Below are positions 26,632 through 34,535 of a stretch of 64,000 nucleotides of DNA, piece by piece. Below the pieces are notes generated by a model. The model saw nothing but the letters and a program-made list of their open reading frames with translations. It had not been told where the DNA came from and searched no databases. Where the stretch lies: NCBI RefSeq assembly GCF_004364245.1, contig NZ_SOAV01000007.1, positions 254,538-318,537 of the forward strand, given 5' to 3'. Both the position numbers and the translations under genes were made by a program. This DNA comes from Streptomyces sp. BK208. GTDB lineage: Bacteria > Actinomycetota > Actinomycetes > Streptomycetales > Streptomycetaceae. Within the stretch, counting starts at the first letter, position 1; each line of letters starts with the position of its first letter.

Positions 26632-27791
26632 GGATCGGCATCGTCTGCCCGTACTCCTGGGACGTGCCGGGCGGCGTCCAGTTCCACATCCGCGACCTCG
26701 CCGAGTACTTCGTCCGGCTCGGCCACGAGGTGTCCGTCCTGGCCCCGGCCGACGACGACACCCCGCTGCCCCCGTACGTCGTCTCCGCCGGCCGCGCGGT
26801 GCCGGTGCCGTACAACGGCTCGGTGGCCCGGCTGAACTTCGGCTTCCTGTCGGCGGCCCGGGTGCGGCGCTGGCTGCACGACGGCAGGTTCGACGTCATC
26901 CACATCCACGAGCCGACCTCGCCCTCGCTCGGCCTGCTCACCTGCTGGGCGGCGCAGGGCCCGATCGTGGCCACCTTCCACACGTCCAACCCGCGCTCCC
27001 GCGCGATGATCGCCGCGTACGCGATCCTCCAGGCCGCCCTGGAGAAGATCAGCGCCCGGATCGCCGTGAGCGAGTACGCCCGCCGCACGCTCGTCGAGCA
27101 CCTGGGCGGCGACGCGGTCGTCATCCCCAACGGCGTCGACGTCGACTTCTTCGCCGACGCGGAGCCGAAGTCCGAGTGGCAGGGCGACACCATCGGCTTC
27201 ATCGGGCGCATCGACGAGCCCCGCAAGGGCCTCCCGGTGCTCATGCGGGCCCTGCCGAAGATCCTCGCGGCCCGCCCGCAGACCCGGCTGCTCGTCGCGG
27301 GCCGCGGTGACGAGGAGGAGGCCGTGGAGCGCCTGCCCAGGGAACTGCGCTCCCGCGTCGAGTTCCTCGGCATGATCAGCGACGAGGACAAGGCCCGCTT
27401 CCTGCGCAGCGTCGACCTGTACGTGGCACCCAACACGGGCGGCGAGAGCTTCGGCATCGTCCTCGTCGAGGCCATGTCGGCCGGTGCCCCCGTCCTCGCC
27501 TCCGACCTGGACGCCTTCGCCCAGGTCCTCGACCAGGGCGCGGCCGGCGAACTCTTCCCCAACGAGGACGCCGACGCCCTGGCCGACGCGGCCGTGCGCC
27601 TGCTGGCCGACCCGGAGCGGCGCACCGCGCTGCGGGAGCGGGGGAGCGCCCACGTACGGCGCTTCGACTGGTCCACGGTGGGCGCGGACATCCTGTCGGT
27701 CTACGAGACGGTCACCGCGGGAGCGGCGGCGGTGGCGGCGGACGACCGGGCGACGGGCCTGCGGGCGCGCTTCGGCCTGGCGAGGGACTGA
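26628..27791 (+). CDS. pimA: Phosphatidylinositol alpha-mannosyltransferase (GT4)
   Basis: 387 residues, GT-B glycosyltransferase of family 4. The N-terminal domain has MRIGIVCPYSWDVPGGVQFH with the diphosphate-binding Gly-Gly loop, and FDVIHIHEPTSPS. The C-terminal domain has IGFIGRIDEPRKGLPVLMRA and the EX7E-like NTGGESFGIVLVEAMSAGAP. It should transfer the first mannose from GDP-mannose to phosphatidylinositol at the inner membrane face. The GTG at 26628 overlaps the acyltransferase stop, completing a three-gene coupled operon. Confidence 0.92.
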   Translation: MRIGIVCPYSWDVPGGVQFHIRDLAEYFVRLGHEVSVLAPADDDTPLPPYVVSAGRAVPVPYNGSVARLNFGFLSAARVRRWLHDGRFDVIHIHEPTSPSLGLLTCWAAQGPIVATFHTSNPRSRAMIAAYAILQAALEKISARIAVSEYARRTLVEHLGGDAVVIPNGVDVDFFADAEPKSEWQGDTIGFIGRIDEPRKGLPVLMRALPKILAARPQTRLLVAGRGDEEEAVERLPRELRSRVEFLGMISDEDKARFLRSVDLYVAPNTGGESFGIVLVEAMSAGAPVLASDLDAFAQVLDQGAAGELFPNEDADALADAAVRLLADPERRTALRERGSAHVRRFDWSTVGADILSVYETVTAGAAAVAADDRATGLRARFGLARD

Positions 27792-28304
27792 CCGCGGGGC
27801 GCCCGCCACGGGCGGCCGGCCCGCGGTGGGGAGGACCGACCGACGGGTGCCTGTCACCGGCGTCGGGCGGCCGGCCCGCGGTGGCGAAAGGCTGGCCGCC
27901 GGGGGTGTCCGCCCTGGGGATGGGGCGCCCTCCGTGGGGGTGTCGGGTGGCCGGCCCGCGGTGGTGCGGGGCCGGCCGCCGGGGCTGTCACGGGTCGGGG
28001 GTGTGGCTGACCGGCGGGGTGACCTGTCACGGTCCGGTCGGGGTGGCCGGCCGCCGGGGTGCCCGTGACGGGTGTGGGGTGGCTGGTCGGCGGTGGCGAG
28101 AGACGGACCGCCCGGGTGTCCCGCCACGGGCGTGGGGCAGCCGGCCCGCCCTGCCCAGGCGGCCGGCGTCGTGCGGACCGGCGGGGACGTGTGCCTCCCC
28201 CGCCCGGGCCCACCGTCGGACGCGGGCCCGCCGACGGGAGGGCAGGCGGCGGGCCCGGCGCCTCGGAGCCGCACGCGGCTCACCGGCTCCGCCCGCTCCA
28301 CCGA
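27792..28304. repeat. Decayed G-rich tandem-repeat block
   Basis: About 510 bp between pimA and the next gene carry no convincing gene. The 16-mer GGCCGGCCCGCGGTGG occurs exactly at 27814, 27869 and 27949, and variants (GGCCGGCCGCCGGGG and similar) recur to about 28160, interleaved with TGTCACGGG/CCGTGACGGG-like segments. Spacing is irregular (55, 80 nt and so on), so it reads as an old, diverged tandem array. Open frames here cross the repeats and have biased but odd composition; I do not regard them as genes. Confidence 0.65.
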
Positions 28305-28310
28305 TAGGGT
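28305..28310 (+). promoter_or_regulatory. -10 element for a leaderless transcript
   Basis: TAGGGT lies 8 nt before the GTG at 28319, and no ribosome binding site is present. Confidence 0.45.
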
Positions 28311-28318
28311 TGCCGCCC

Positions 28319-28861
28319 GTGACCGCAACCCTCATCTGGATCCTGGTCGTCCTCGTCGCCGTCGGCCTGTACCTCAGCTGGACGGCCGGCCGCCTGGACC
28401 GGCTGCACGCCCGGATCGACGCCGCCCGCGCCGCCCTGGACGCGCAGCTGCTGCGCAGGGCGTCCGTGGCCCAGGAACTCGCCACCTCCGGCGTGCTCGA
28501 CCCCGCCGCCTCCATGGTCCTCTACGAGGCCGCGCACGCCGCCCGGCAGGCCGAGGAGGAGCTGCGGGAGGTCGCCGAGAGCGAGCTGAGCCAGGCCCTG
28601 CGCGCCGTGTTCGCCGACGCCCAGCAGGTGGACGCGCTGCGCGAGGCGCCCGGGGGAGAGGCGGCGGCCCACGAGCTGGCCGAGGCCGTGCGCCGGGTGC
28701 CGATGGCCCGGCGCTTCCACAACGACGCGGTGGGAGCCGCCCGCAGGCTGCGCGAGCACCGCAAGGTGCGCTGGTTCCGCCTCGCCGGGCACGCGCCCTT
28801 CCCACTGGCCTTCGAGATGGACGACGAGCCGCCGGCCGCCCTGGTCGAGCGGGCGGCGTAG
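28319..28861 (+). CDS. LemA-like membrane-anchored protein
   Basis: 180 residues: an N-terminal signal anchor (TLIWILVVLVAVGLYLSW), then a helical domain. RLDRLHARIDAARAALDAQL with LLRRASVAQELA matches the LemA pattern of an Arg/Asp-rich first helix, and RFHNDAVGAARRLREHRKVR followed by FPLAFEMDD matches its YNDAV...FP...FE end. The fit is partial, so this is a divergent LemA-type protein of unknown function. GTG at 28319 is preceded by TAGGGT and lacks a binding site. Longer frames into the repeat block are rejected. Confidence 0.7.
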   Translation: MTATLIWILVVLVAVGLYLSWTAGRLDRLHARIDAARAALDAQLLRRASVAQELATSGVLDPAASMVLYEAAHAARQAEEELREVAESELSQALRAVFADAQQVDALREAPGGEAAAHELAEAVRRVPMARRFHNDAVGAARRLREHRKVRWFRLAGHAPFPLAFEMDDEPPAALVERAA

Positions 28862-28984
28862 ACCCTGACCGTCGGCGCCCGCGGCGAAAACGATCCACCG
28901 CCTTCCCATTGGCCCTTGCTGTGGCCTGCTCGCCTCGCGTTTCCTCGTTGCTGCAGAAACCCCCTTCCCCTCAGCGAGGTACCC

Positions 28985-29896
28985 GTGTCCAGCACGCTCC
29001 CCGAAAACCAGACCCCCGAGACCGGCACCGCCCGCGTGAAGCGCGGCATGGCCGAGCAGCTCAAGGGTGGCGTCATCATGGACGTCGTCACGCCGGAGCA
29101 GGCGAAGATCGCCGAAGACGCGGGCGCCGTCGCCGTCATGGCCCTGGAGCGCGTCCCGGCCGACATCCGCAAGGACGGCGGTGTGGCCCGGATGTCCGAC
29201 CCGGACATGATCGAGGGCATCATCAACGCGGTCTCCATCCCCGTGATGGCGAAGTCCCGCATCGGCCACTTCGTGGAGGCCCAGGTCCTGCAGTCCCTCG
29301 GCGTCGACTACATCGACGAGTCCGAGGTCCTCACCCCGGCCGACGAGGTCAACCACAGCGACAAGTTCGCCTTCACCACCCCCTTCGTCTGCGGCGCGAC
29401 CAACCTGGGCGAGGCCCTGCGCCGGATCGCCGAGGGCGCGGCCATGATCCGCTCCAAGGGCGAGGCCGGCACCGGCAACGTCGTGGAGGCCGTGCGTCAC
29501 CTGCGGCAGATCAAGAACGAGATCGCCCGGCTGCGCGGCTACGACAACAACGAGCTGTACGCCGCCGCCAAGGACCTGCGCGCCCCGTACGAGCTGGTCA
29601 AGGAGGTCTCCGAGCTCGGCAAGCTGCCGGTGGTCCTCTTCTCCGCCGGTGGTGTCGCCACCCCGGCCGACGCCGCGCTCATGCGCCAGCTGGGCGCCGA
29701 GGGCGTCTTCGTCGGCTCCGGCATCTTCAAGTCCGGCGACCCCGCCAAGCGCGCCGCCGCCATCGTGAAGGCCACCACCTTCTACGACGACCCGAAGATC
29801 ATCGCGGACGCGTCCCGCAACCTGGGCGAGGCCATGGTCGGCATCAACTGCGACACCCTCCCCGAGGCCGAGCGCTACGCCAACCGCGGCTGGTAG
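28985..29896 (+). CDS. pdxS: Pyridoxal 5'-phosphate synthase lyase subunit
   Basis: 303 residues, a very conserved TIM-barrel PdxS. Visible are VKRGMAEQLKGGVIMDVVTP, AGAVAVMALERVPADIRKDG, MAKSRIGHFVEAQVLQSLGV with active-site lysines, and the phosphate loop GSGIFKSGDPAKRA. It builds PLP from ribose 5-phosphate, glyceraldehyde 3-phosphate and ammonia supplied by PdxT, encoded 12 bp downstream. GTG at 28985 follows GCGAGGT. The complex is a 12+12 assembly in known examples. Confidence 0.97.
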   Translation: MSSTLPENQTPETGTARVKRGMAEQLKGGVIMDVVTPEQAKIAEDAGAVAVMALERVPADIRKDGGVARMSDPDMIEGIINAVSIPVMAKSRIGHFVEAQVLQSLGVDYIDESEVLTPADEVNHSDKFAFTTPFVCGATNLGEALRRIAEGAAMIRSKGEAGTGNVVEAVRHLRQIKNEIARLRGYDNNELYAAAKDLRAPYELVKEVSELGKLPVVLFSAGGVATPADAALMRQLGAEGVFVGSGIFKSGDPAKRAAAIVKATTFYDDPKIIADASRNLGEAMVGINCDTLPEAERYANRGW

Positions 29897-29908
29897 GACA
29901 CCGAACCC

Positions 29909-30517
29909 ATGAGCGACACCCCCGTCATCGGCGTCCTGGCCCTCCAGGGCGACGTACGGGAGCACCTCGTCGCCCTGGCCGTGGCCGACGCCGTGGCCAG
30001 GCCGGTGAGGCGCCCCGAAGAACTCGCCGAGGTGGACGGACTGGTCATCCCCGGCGGCGAGTCCACGACGATCTCCAAGCTCGCCGTCCTCTTCGGCGTG
30101 ATGGAGCCCCTGCGCGCCCGCGTGCGGGACGGCATGCCCGTGTACGGCACCTGCGCCGGCATGATCATGCTGGCCGACAAGATCCTCGACCCGCGCTCGG
30201 GGCAGGAGACGGTCGGCGGCATCGACATGATCGTGCGCCGCAACGCCTTCGGGCGGCAGAACGAGTCCTTCGAAGCCGCCGTCGGCATCAAGGGCGTCGA
30301 GGGCGAACCCGTGGAGGGCGTCTTCATCCGCGCGCCCTGGGTCGAGTCCGTGGGCGCCGCCGCCGAGGTGCTCGCCGAGCACGACGGCCACATCGTCGCC
30401 GTCCGCCAGGGCAACGCGCTGGCCACCTCGTTCCACCCGGAACTGACCGGCGACCACCGCGTGCACGCGCTCTTCGCGGACATGGTGCGCGCGAACCGGG
30501 CGGCTCGGTCCTTGTAG
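29909..30517 (+). CDS. pdxT: Pyridoxal 5'-phosphate synthase glutaminase subunit
   Basis: 202 residues, class I glutamine amidotransferase fold. The triad is C82 (YGTCAGM), H176 and E178 (SFHPELTGD). VIGVLALQGDVREH and VIPGGESTTISKL are PdxT hallmarks. It releases ammonia from glutamine for PdxS. Twelve bp separate it from pdxS in one operon. Confidence 0.97.
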   Translation: MSDTPVIGVLALQGDVREHLVALAVADAVARPVRRPEELAEVDGLVIPGGESTTISKLAVLFGVMEPLRARVRDGMPVYGTCAGMIMLADKILDPRSGQETVGGIDMIVRRNAFGRQNESFEAAVGIKGVEGEPVEGVFIRAPWVESVGAAAEVLAEHDGHIVAVRQGNALATSFHPELTGDHRVHALFADMVRANRAARSL

Positions 30518-30520
30518 GAT
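30515..30520 (+). promoter_or_regulatory. -10 element for yebC overlapping the pdxT stop
   Basis: TAGGAT includes the pdxT stop codon and lies 46 nt before the yebC ATG. The leader holds a small CCTGC/GCAGG hairpin. The element suggests yebC can be transcribed apart from pdxST. Confidence 0.35.
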
Positions 30521-30566
30521 TCCTGCGTTCGTTGCAGGAGATGGGTTACGCGAAGGAGACAGGCAG

Positions 30567-31319
30567 ATGTCCGGCCACTCTAAATGGGCTACGACGAAGC
30601 ACAAGAAGGCCGTGATCGACGCCAAGCGCGGCAAGCTCTTCGCGAAGCTGATCAAGAACATCGAGGTCGCGGCGCGCATGGGCGGCGTCGACGTCGAGGG
30701 CAACCCGACGCTGTACGACGCCATCCAGAAGGCGAAGAAGCAGTCGGTCCCGAACAAGAACATCGACTCCGCGGTCAAGCGCGGCGGCGGCCTCGAGGCC
30801 GGCGGCGCCGACTACGAGACGATCATGTACGAGGGCTACGGTCCCAACGGGGTCGCGGTGCTCATCGAGTGCCTCACCGACAACCGCAACCGCGCCGCCT
30901 CCGACGTCCGCGTCGCCATGACCCGCAACGGCGGCTCCATGGCCGACCCGGGCTCGGTGTCGTACCTGTTCAACCGCAAGGGCGTCGTGATCGTGCCCAA
31001 GGGCGAACTGTCCGAGGACGACGTCCTCGGCGCCGTCCTCGACGCGGGGGCGGAGGAGGTCAACGACCTCGGCGAGTCCTTCGAGGTGCTCAGCGAGGCG
31101 ACCGACCTGGTCGCGGTCCGCACCGCACTCCAGGACGCCGGCATCGACTACGAGTCGGCCGACGCCAACTTCGTCCCGACCATGCAGATCGAGCTGGACG
31201 AGGAGGGCGCGCGGAAGATCTTCCGGCTCATCGACGCCCTGGAGGACAGCGACGACGTGCAGAACGTCTTCGCCAACTTCGACGTGAGCGACGAGGTCAT
31301 GGAGAAGGTCGACGCCTGA
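30567..31319 (+). CDS. YebC/PmpR-family regulatory or translation-associated protein
   Basis: 250 residues, full-length YebC type: MSGHSKWATTKHKKAVIDAK, then KNIDSAVKRGGG and YEGYGPNGVAVLIECLTDNR. YebC proteins bind DNA as regulators in some bacteria, and recent work ties them to resolving ribosome stalling. Position before ruvCAB is conserved widely in bacteria. AAGGAGA lies 10 nt before the ATG. Confidence 0.94.
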   Translation: MSGHSKWATTKHKKAVIDAKRGKLFAKLIKNIEVAARMGGVDVEGNPTLYDAIQKAKKQSVPNKNIDSAVKRGGGLEAGGADYETIMYEGYGPNGVAVLIECLTDNRNRAASDVRVAMTRNGGSMADPGSVSYLFNRKGVVIVPKGELSEDDVLGAVLDAGAEEVNDLGESFEVLSEATDLVAVRTALQDAGIDYESADANFVPTMQIELDEEGARKIFRLIDALEDSDDVQNVFANFDVSDEVMEKVDA

Positions 31320-31335
31320 CGCGTCCCCTGCTCAG

Positions 31336-31366
31336 CGGGCCGACGGGGACACACCCCGTCGGCCCG
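31336..31366 (+). terminator. yebC terminator
   Basis: A perfect 13-bp stem, CGGGCCGACGGGG with CCCCGTCGGCCCG, around loop ACACA, followed by TCGTCTTGT. It separates yebC from ruvCAB. Confidence 0.85.
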
Positions 31367-31426
31367 TCGTCTTGTCAGTGGCACCCGATAGCCTGCACAA
31401 ACAGGTGATCGACGAGAGGGGGTGGC

Positions 31427-31993
31427 GTGCGCGTACTGGGGGTGGACCCCGGGCTGACCCGCTGCGGGGTCGGTGTCGTGGAGGGCGTCGCGGGCCGGCC
31501 GCTCACCATGATCGGCGTCGGCGTCGTCCGCACGCCCGCGGACGCCGACCTCGGCCACCGCCTCGTCGCCGTCGAGCAGGGCATCGAGCGGTGGCTGGAC
31601 GAGCATCGGCCGGAGTTCGTCGCCGTGGAGCGCGTCTTCAGCCAGCACAACGTCCGTACGGTCATGGGCACCGCCCAGGCCAGCGCCGTCGCCATCCTGT
31701 GCGCGTCCCGCCGCGGCATCCCCGTCGCCCTGCACACGCCCAGCGAGGTCAAGGCGGCCGTCACCGGCAGCGGGCGGGCCGACAAGGCGCAGGTCGGCGC
31801 CATGGTCACCCGCCTGCTGCGGCTCGCCGCCCCGCCCAGACCGGCCGACGCCGCCGACGCCCTCGCCCTCGCCATCTGCCACATCTGGCGCGCCCCCGCG
31901 CAGAACCGGCTCCAGCAGGCGGCGGCCCTCCACGCCTCACGGAGTCCGCGCCGCCCGCAGACCGCCCACCCCCCGAAAGGCCGCCCCGCATGA
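31427..31993 (+). CDS. ruvC: Holliday junction endonuclease RuvC
   Basis: 188 residues, RNase-H-like resolvase. Acidic residues are in MRVLGVDPGLTRCG (D7), FVAVERVFSQHNVRTVMG and PADAADALALAICH. It cuts Holliday junctions held by RuvAB. Start is the GTG at 31427 after GAGAGGGGG. The last 30 residues are a basic, Pro-rich tail common in actinomycetes. The stop overlaps the ruvA start (ATGA). Confidence 0.96.
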   Translation: MRVLGVDPGLTRCGVGVVEGVAGRPLTMIGVGVVRTPADADLGHRLVAVEQGIERWLDEHRPEFVAVERVFSQHNVRTVMGTAQASAVAILCASRRGIPVALHTPSEVKAAVTGSGRADKAQVGAMVTRLLRLAAPPRPADAADALALAICHIWRAPAQNRLQQAAALHASRSPRRPQTAHPPKGRPA

Positions 31994-32595
31994 TCGCCTT
32001 CGTCAGCGGTACCGTCGCCGCCCTCGCCCCCGACGCCGCGGTGGTCGAGGTCGGTGGCGTCGGCATGGCCGTGCAGTGCACGCCCGACACGCTCTCCACC
32101 CTGCGGCTCGGCAAGCCCGCCAAGCTCGCCACCTCCCTCGTCGTCCGGGAGGACTCGCTCACGCTCTACGGCTTCGCCGACGACGACGAACGCCAAGTCT
32201 TCGAGCTGCTCCAGACCGCCAGCGGCGTCGGCCCCCGGCTCGCCCAGGCGATGCTCGCCGTGCACCGGCCCGACGCCCTGCGCAGAGCCGTCTCCACCGG
32301 CGACGAGAAGGCCCTCACCGCCGTCCCCGGCATCGGCAAGAAGGGCGCGCAGAAGCTGCTCCTGGAACTGAAGGACCGCCTCGGTGAGCCGATCGGCGCG
32401 CCCGCCGTCGGCGCCCCGGTCAGCACCGGCTGGCGCGACCAGCTGCACGCCGCCCTGATCGGCCTCGGGTACGCGACCCGCGAGGCCGACGAGGCCGTCG
32501 CCGCCGTGGCGCCGCAGGCGGAAGCCGCCGGAGGGACGCCACAGGTGGGCGCGCTGCTGAAGGCCGCCCTGCAGACGCTGAACCGCGCCCGCTGA
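31990..32595 (+). CDS. ruvA: Holliday junction DNA helicase subunit RuvA
   Basis: 201 residues. N-terminal OB domain (MIAFVSGTVAALAPDAAVVE), tandem helix-hairpin-helix motifs (ASGVGPRLAQAMLAV and VPGIGKKGAQKLLLELKDRL), and a C-terminal RuvB-binding helical domain (IGLGYATREADEAVAAVAPQ). It binds the four-way junction and loads RuvB. Coupled to ruvC by an ATGA overlap. Confidence 0.96.
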   Translation: MIAFVSGTVAALAPDAAVVEVGGVGMAVQCTPDTLSTLRLGKPAKLATSLVVREDSLTLYGFADDDERQVFELLQTASGVGPRLAQAMLAVHRPDALRRAVSTGDEKALTAVPGIGKKGAQKLLLELKDRLGEPIGAPAVGAPVSTGWRDQLHAALIGLGYATREADEAVAAVAPQAEAAGGTPQVGALLKAALQTLNRAR

Positions 32596-32641
32596 CCACG
32601 CCCGCCACCACCGACCGGTGCGCCACGGCAAGGAGAACGAA

Positions 32642-33715
32642 GTGAACTGGGACGACACGACCGACGCGGAAGCCGCCGCCGAGCGGCTGGTGGGCGCTGT
32701 CGCCGCCGGCGAGGACCAGGCCGTGGAGGCCGCGCTGCGCCCCAAGGACCTGGGCGAGTTCATCGGCCAGGAGAAGGTCCGCGAGCAGCTCGACCTGGTG
32801 CTGCGGGCCGCACGCGCGCGCGGCGCGACCGCCGACCACGTGCTCCTCTCCGGCGCCCCCGGCCTTGGCAAGACCACCCTCTCGATGATCATCGCGGCCG
32901 AGATGGAAGCCCCCATCCGCATCACCTCGGGGCCCGCCATCCAGCACGCCGGCGACCTCGCCGCGATCCTCTCCTCCCTCCAGGAGGGCGAGGTCCTCTT
33001 CCTCGACGAGATCCACCGCATGTCGCGGCCCGCCGAGGAGATGCTCTACATGGCGATGGAGGACTTCCGTGTCGACGTCGTCGTCGGCAAGGGCCCCGGT
33101 GCCACCGCCATCCCCCTGGAGCTGCCCCCCTTCACCCTGGTCGGCGCCACCACGCGCGCGGGCCTGCTGCCGCCCCCGCTGCGCGACCGCTTCGGCTTCA
33201 CCGCCCACATGGAGTTCTACGGACCGGCCGAGCTGGAACGGGTGATCCACCGCTCCGCGGGCCTGCTCGACGTCGAGATCGACACCACCGGCGCCGCCGA
33301 GATCGCCGGCCGCTCCCGCGGCACCCCCCGCATCGCCAACCGCCTGCTGCGCCGGGTCCGCGACTACGCCCAGGTCAAGGCCGACGGTCTGATCACCCAG
33401 GAGATCGCCGCGGCCGCCCTGGCTGTCTACGAGGTCGACGCCCGGGGCCTGGACCGGCTCGACCGGGGAGTGCTGGAGGCCCTTCTGAAGCTGTTCGGCG
33501 GCGGGCCGGTCGGCCTGTCCACGCTCGCCGTCGCCGTCGGGGAGGAGCGTGAGACAGTGGAAGAGGTCGCCGAACCCTTCCTCGTACGGGAGGGTCTGCT
33601 CGCCCGCACCCCACGCGGGCGGGTGGCCACTCCGGCCGCCTGGGCCCACCTCGGCCTCACCCCGCCGCGTCCTCAGAGTTCAGGAAACGGACAACAGGAC
33701 TTGTTCGGGGCGTGA
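32642..33715 (+). CDS. ruvB: Holliday junction DNA helicase subunit RuvB
   Basis: 357 residues, AAA+ motor for branch migration. LRPKDLGEFIGQEKVREQL, Walker A GAPGLGKTT, Walker B LFLDEIHRM, sensor GATTRAGLLPPPLRDRFGF, and a winged-helix C-terminus are all present. GTG at 32642 follows AAGGAG. It is 46 bp behind ruvA in the ruvCAB operon; the C-terminal QDLFGA end is slightly extended. Confidence 0.97.
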   Translation: MNWDDTTDAEAAAERLVGAVAAGEDQAVEAALRPKDLGEFIGQEKVREQLDLVLRAARARGATADHVLLSGAPGLGKTTLSMIIAAEMEAPIRITSGPAIQHAGDLAAILSSLQEGEVLFLDEIHRMSRPAEEMLYMAMEDFRVDVVVGKGPGATAIPLELPPFTLVGATTRAGLLPPPLRDRFGFTAHMEFYGPAELERVIHRSAGLLDVEIDTTGAAEIAGRSRGTPRIANRLLRRVRDYAQVKADGLITQEIAAAALAVYEVDARGLDRLDRGVLEALLKLFGGGPVGLSTLAVAVGEERETVEEVAEPFLVREGLLARTPRGRVATPAAWAHLGLTPPRPQSSGNGQQDLFGA

Positions 33716-33773
33716 CGACCCGGTCACGAGAGGCACATTCGCCGGAGCAGGAACCCCGGTGCCATGCTGAGCG

Positions 33774-33803
33774 TTGTTCCATGCGCGCGGACTCGCTTAG
33801 ACT
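33774..33803 (+). promoter_or_regulatory. Promoter of yajC-secDF-apt
   Basis: TTGTTC (33774-33779) and TAGACT (33798-33803) lie 18 nt apart. A hairpin CCGCCGA/TCGGCGG follows in the 5' leader. The yajC start is about 80 nt downstream of the predicted start site. Confidence 0.55.
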
Positions 33804-33888
33804 CCGCCGATGCCGCCCTAGTCGGCGGCGTACACACCCCCAACCCAGGCCGCTCACCATCGCGGTCGTGTGAAGGAAGTACCGACCC

Positions 33889-34401
33889 GTGAGTCTCGTG
33901 ACCCTCCTCCCGTTCATCGTGCTCATCGGGGCCATGTTCCTGATGACGCGGTCGGCGAAGAAGAAGCAGCAGCAGGCCGCCTCCATGCGGAACGAGATGC
34001 AGCCCGGAACCGGTGTCCGCACCATCGGGGGCATGTACGCCACGGTCAAGGAGGTCAACGACGACACGGTCCTCCTCGACGCCGGCCCGGGTGTGGAGCT
34101 GCTCTTCGCCAAGAACGCCATCGGCGCCGTCCTCTCCGACGACGAGTACAACCGCATCGTCCACGGCATCGAGTACGACCTGAAGTCCGACGCGGACGTC
34201 GTCCCCGACGACGCCTCCTCCCTCACCGGGACCGACGCCCCCGCCGACGCCTCCTCCGACGACAAGTCCGTCGACCTCGGCAAGAAGGCCGAAGAGCCGG
34301 CCGGTGAGACGGCCGGCGAGCCGACGGTCGACGCCGCGCCCGCCGAGGCGAAGACGGACGAGCAGGCGAAGAAGTCCGACGGCGGTTCCGAGGCGAAGTA
34401 A
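33889..34401 (+). CDS. yajC: Preprotein translocase accessory subunit YajC
   Basis: 170 residues. One N-terminal helix (LVTLLPFIVLIGAMFLMTRS) precedes the YajC core RSAKKKQQQAASMRNEMQPG, RTIGGMYATVKEVNDDTVLL. Residues from about 105 are an acidic, Ala/Ser-rich tail that is low-complexity. YajC joins SecDF at the Sec translocon. GTG at 33889 follows GAAGGAAG. Confidence 0.92.
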   Translation: MSLVTLLPFIVLIGAMFLMTRSAKKKQQQAASMRNEMQPGTGVRTIGGMYATVKEVNDDTVLLDAGPGVELLFAKNAIGAVLSDDEYNRIVHGIEYDLKSDADVVPDDASSLTGTDAPADASSDDKSVDLGKKAEEPAGETAGEPTVDAAPAEAKTDEQAKKSDGGSEAK

Positions 34402-34535
34402 GCCGTGCCCGGGGTGCGCGGGACAGGGTCCCGCGCACCCCGCGTGACGCGCGGCTCGCACGGATCCGGACACCATGTGATGGCCGCCGGTGACGCCTTC
34501 TGGGCGCGAAGCGGCCCGAGAGGGAGTACACCAAG

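Noticed and set aside
27792..28304. CRISPR array
   Set aside because: Repeats are inexact, spacing varies and no spacers of constant length or cas genes are present.
27881..28318. N-terminal extension of the LemA-like protein into the repeat block
   Set aside because: The sequence there is repeat-derived, lacks conserved features, and a -10 element lies just before the GTG at 28319.
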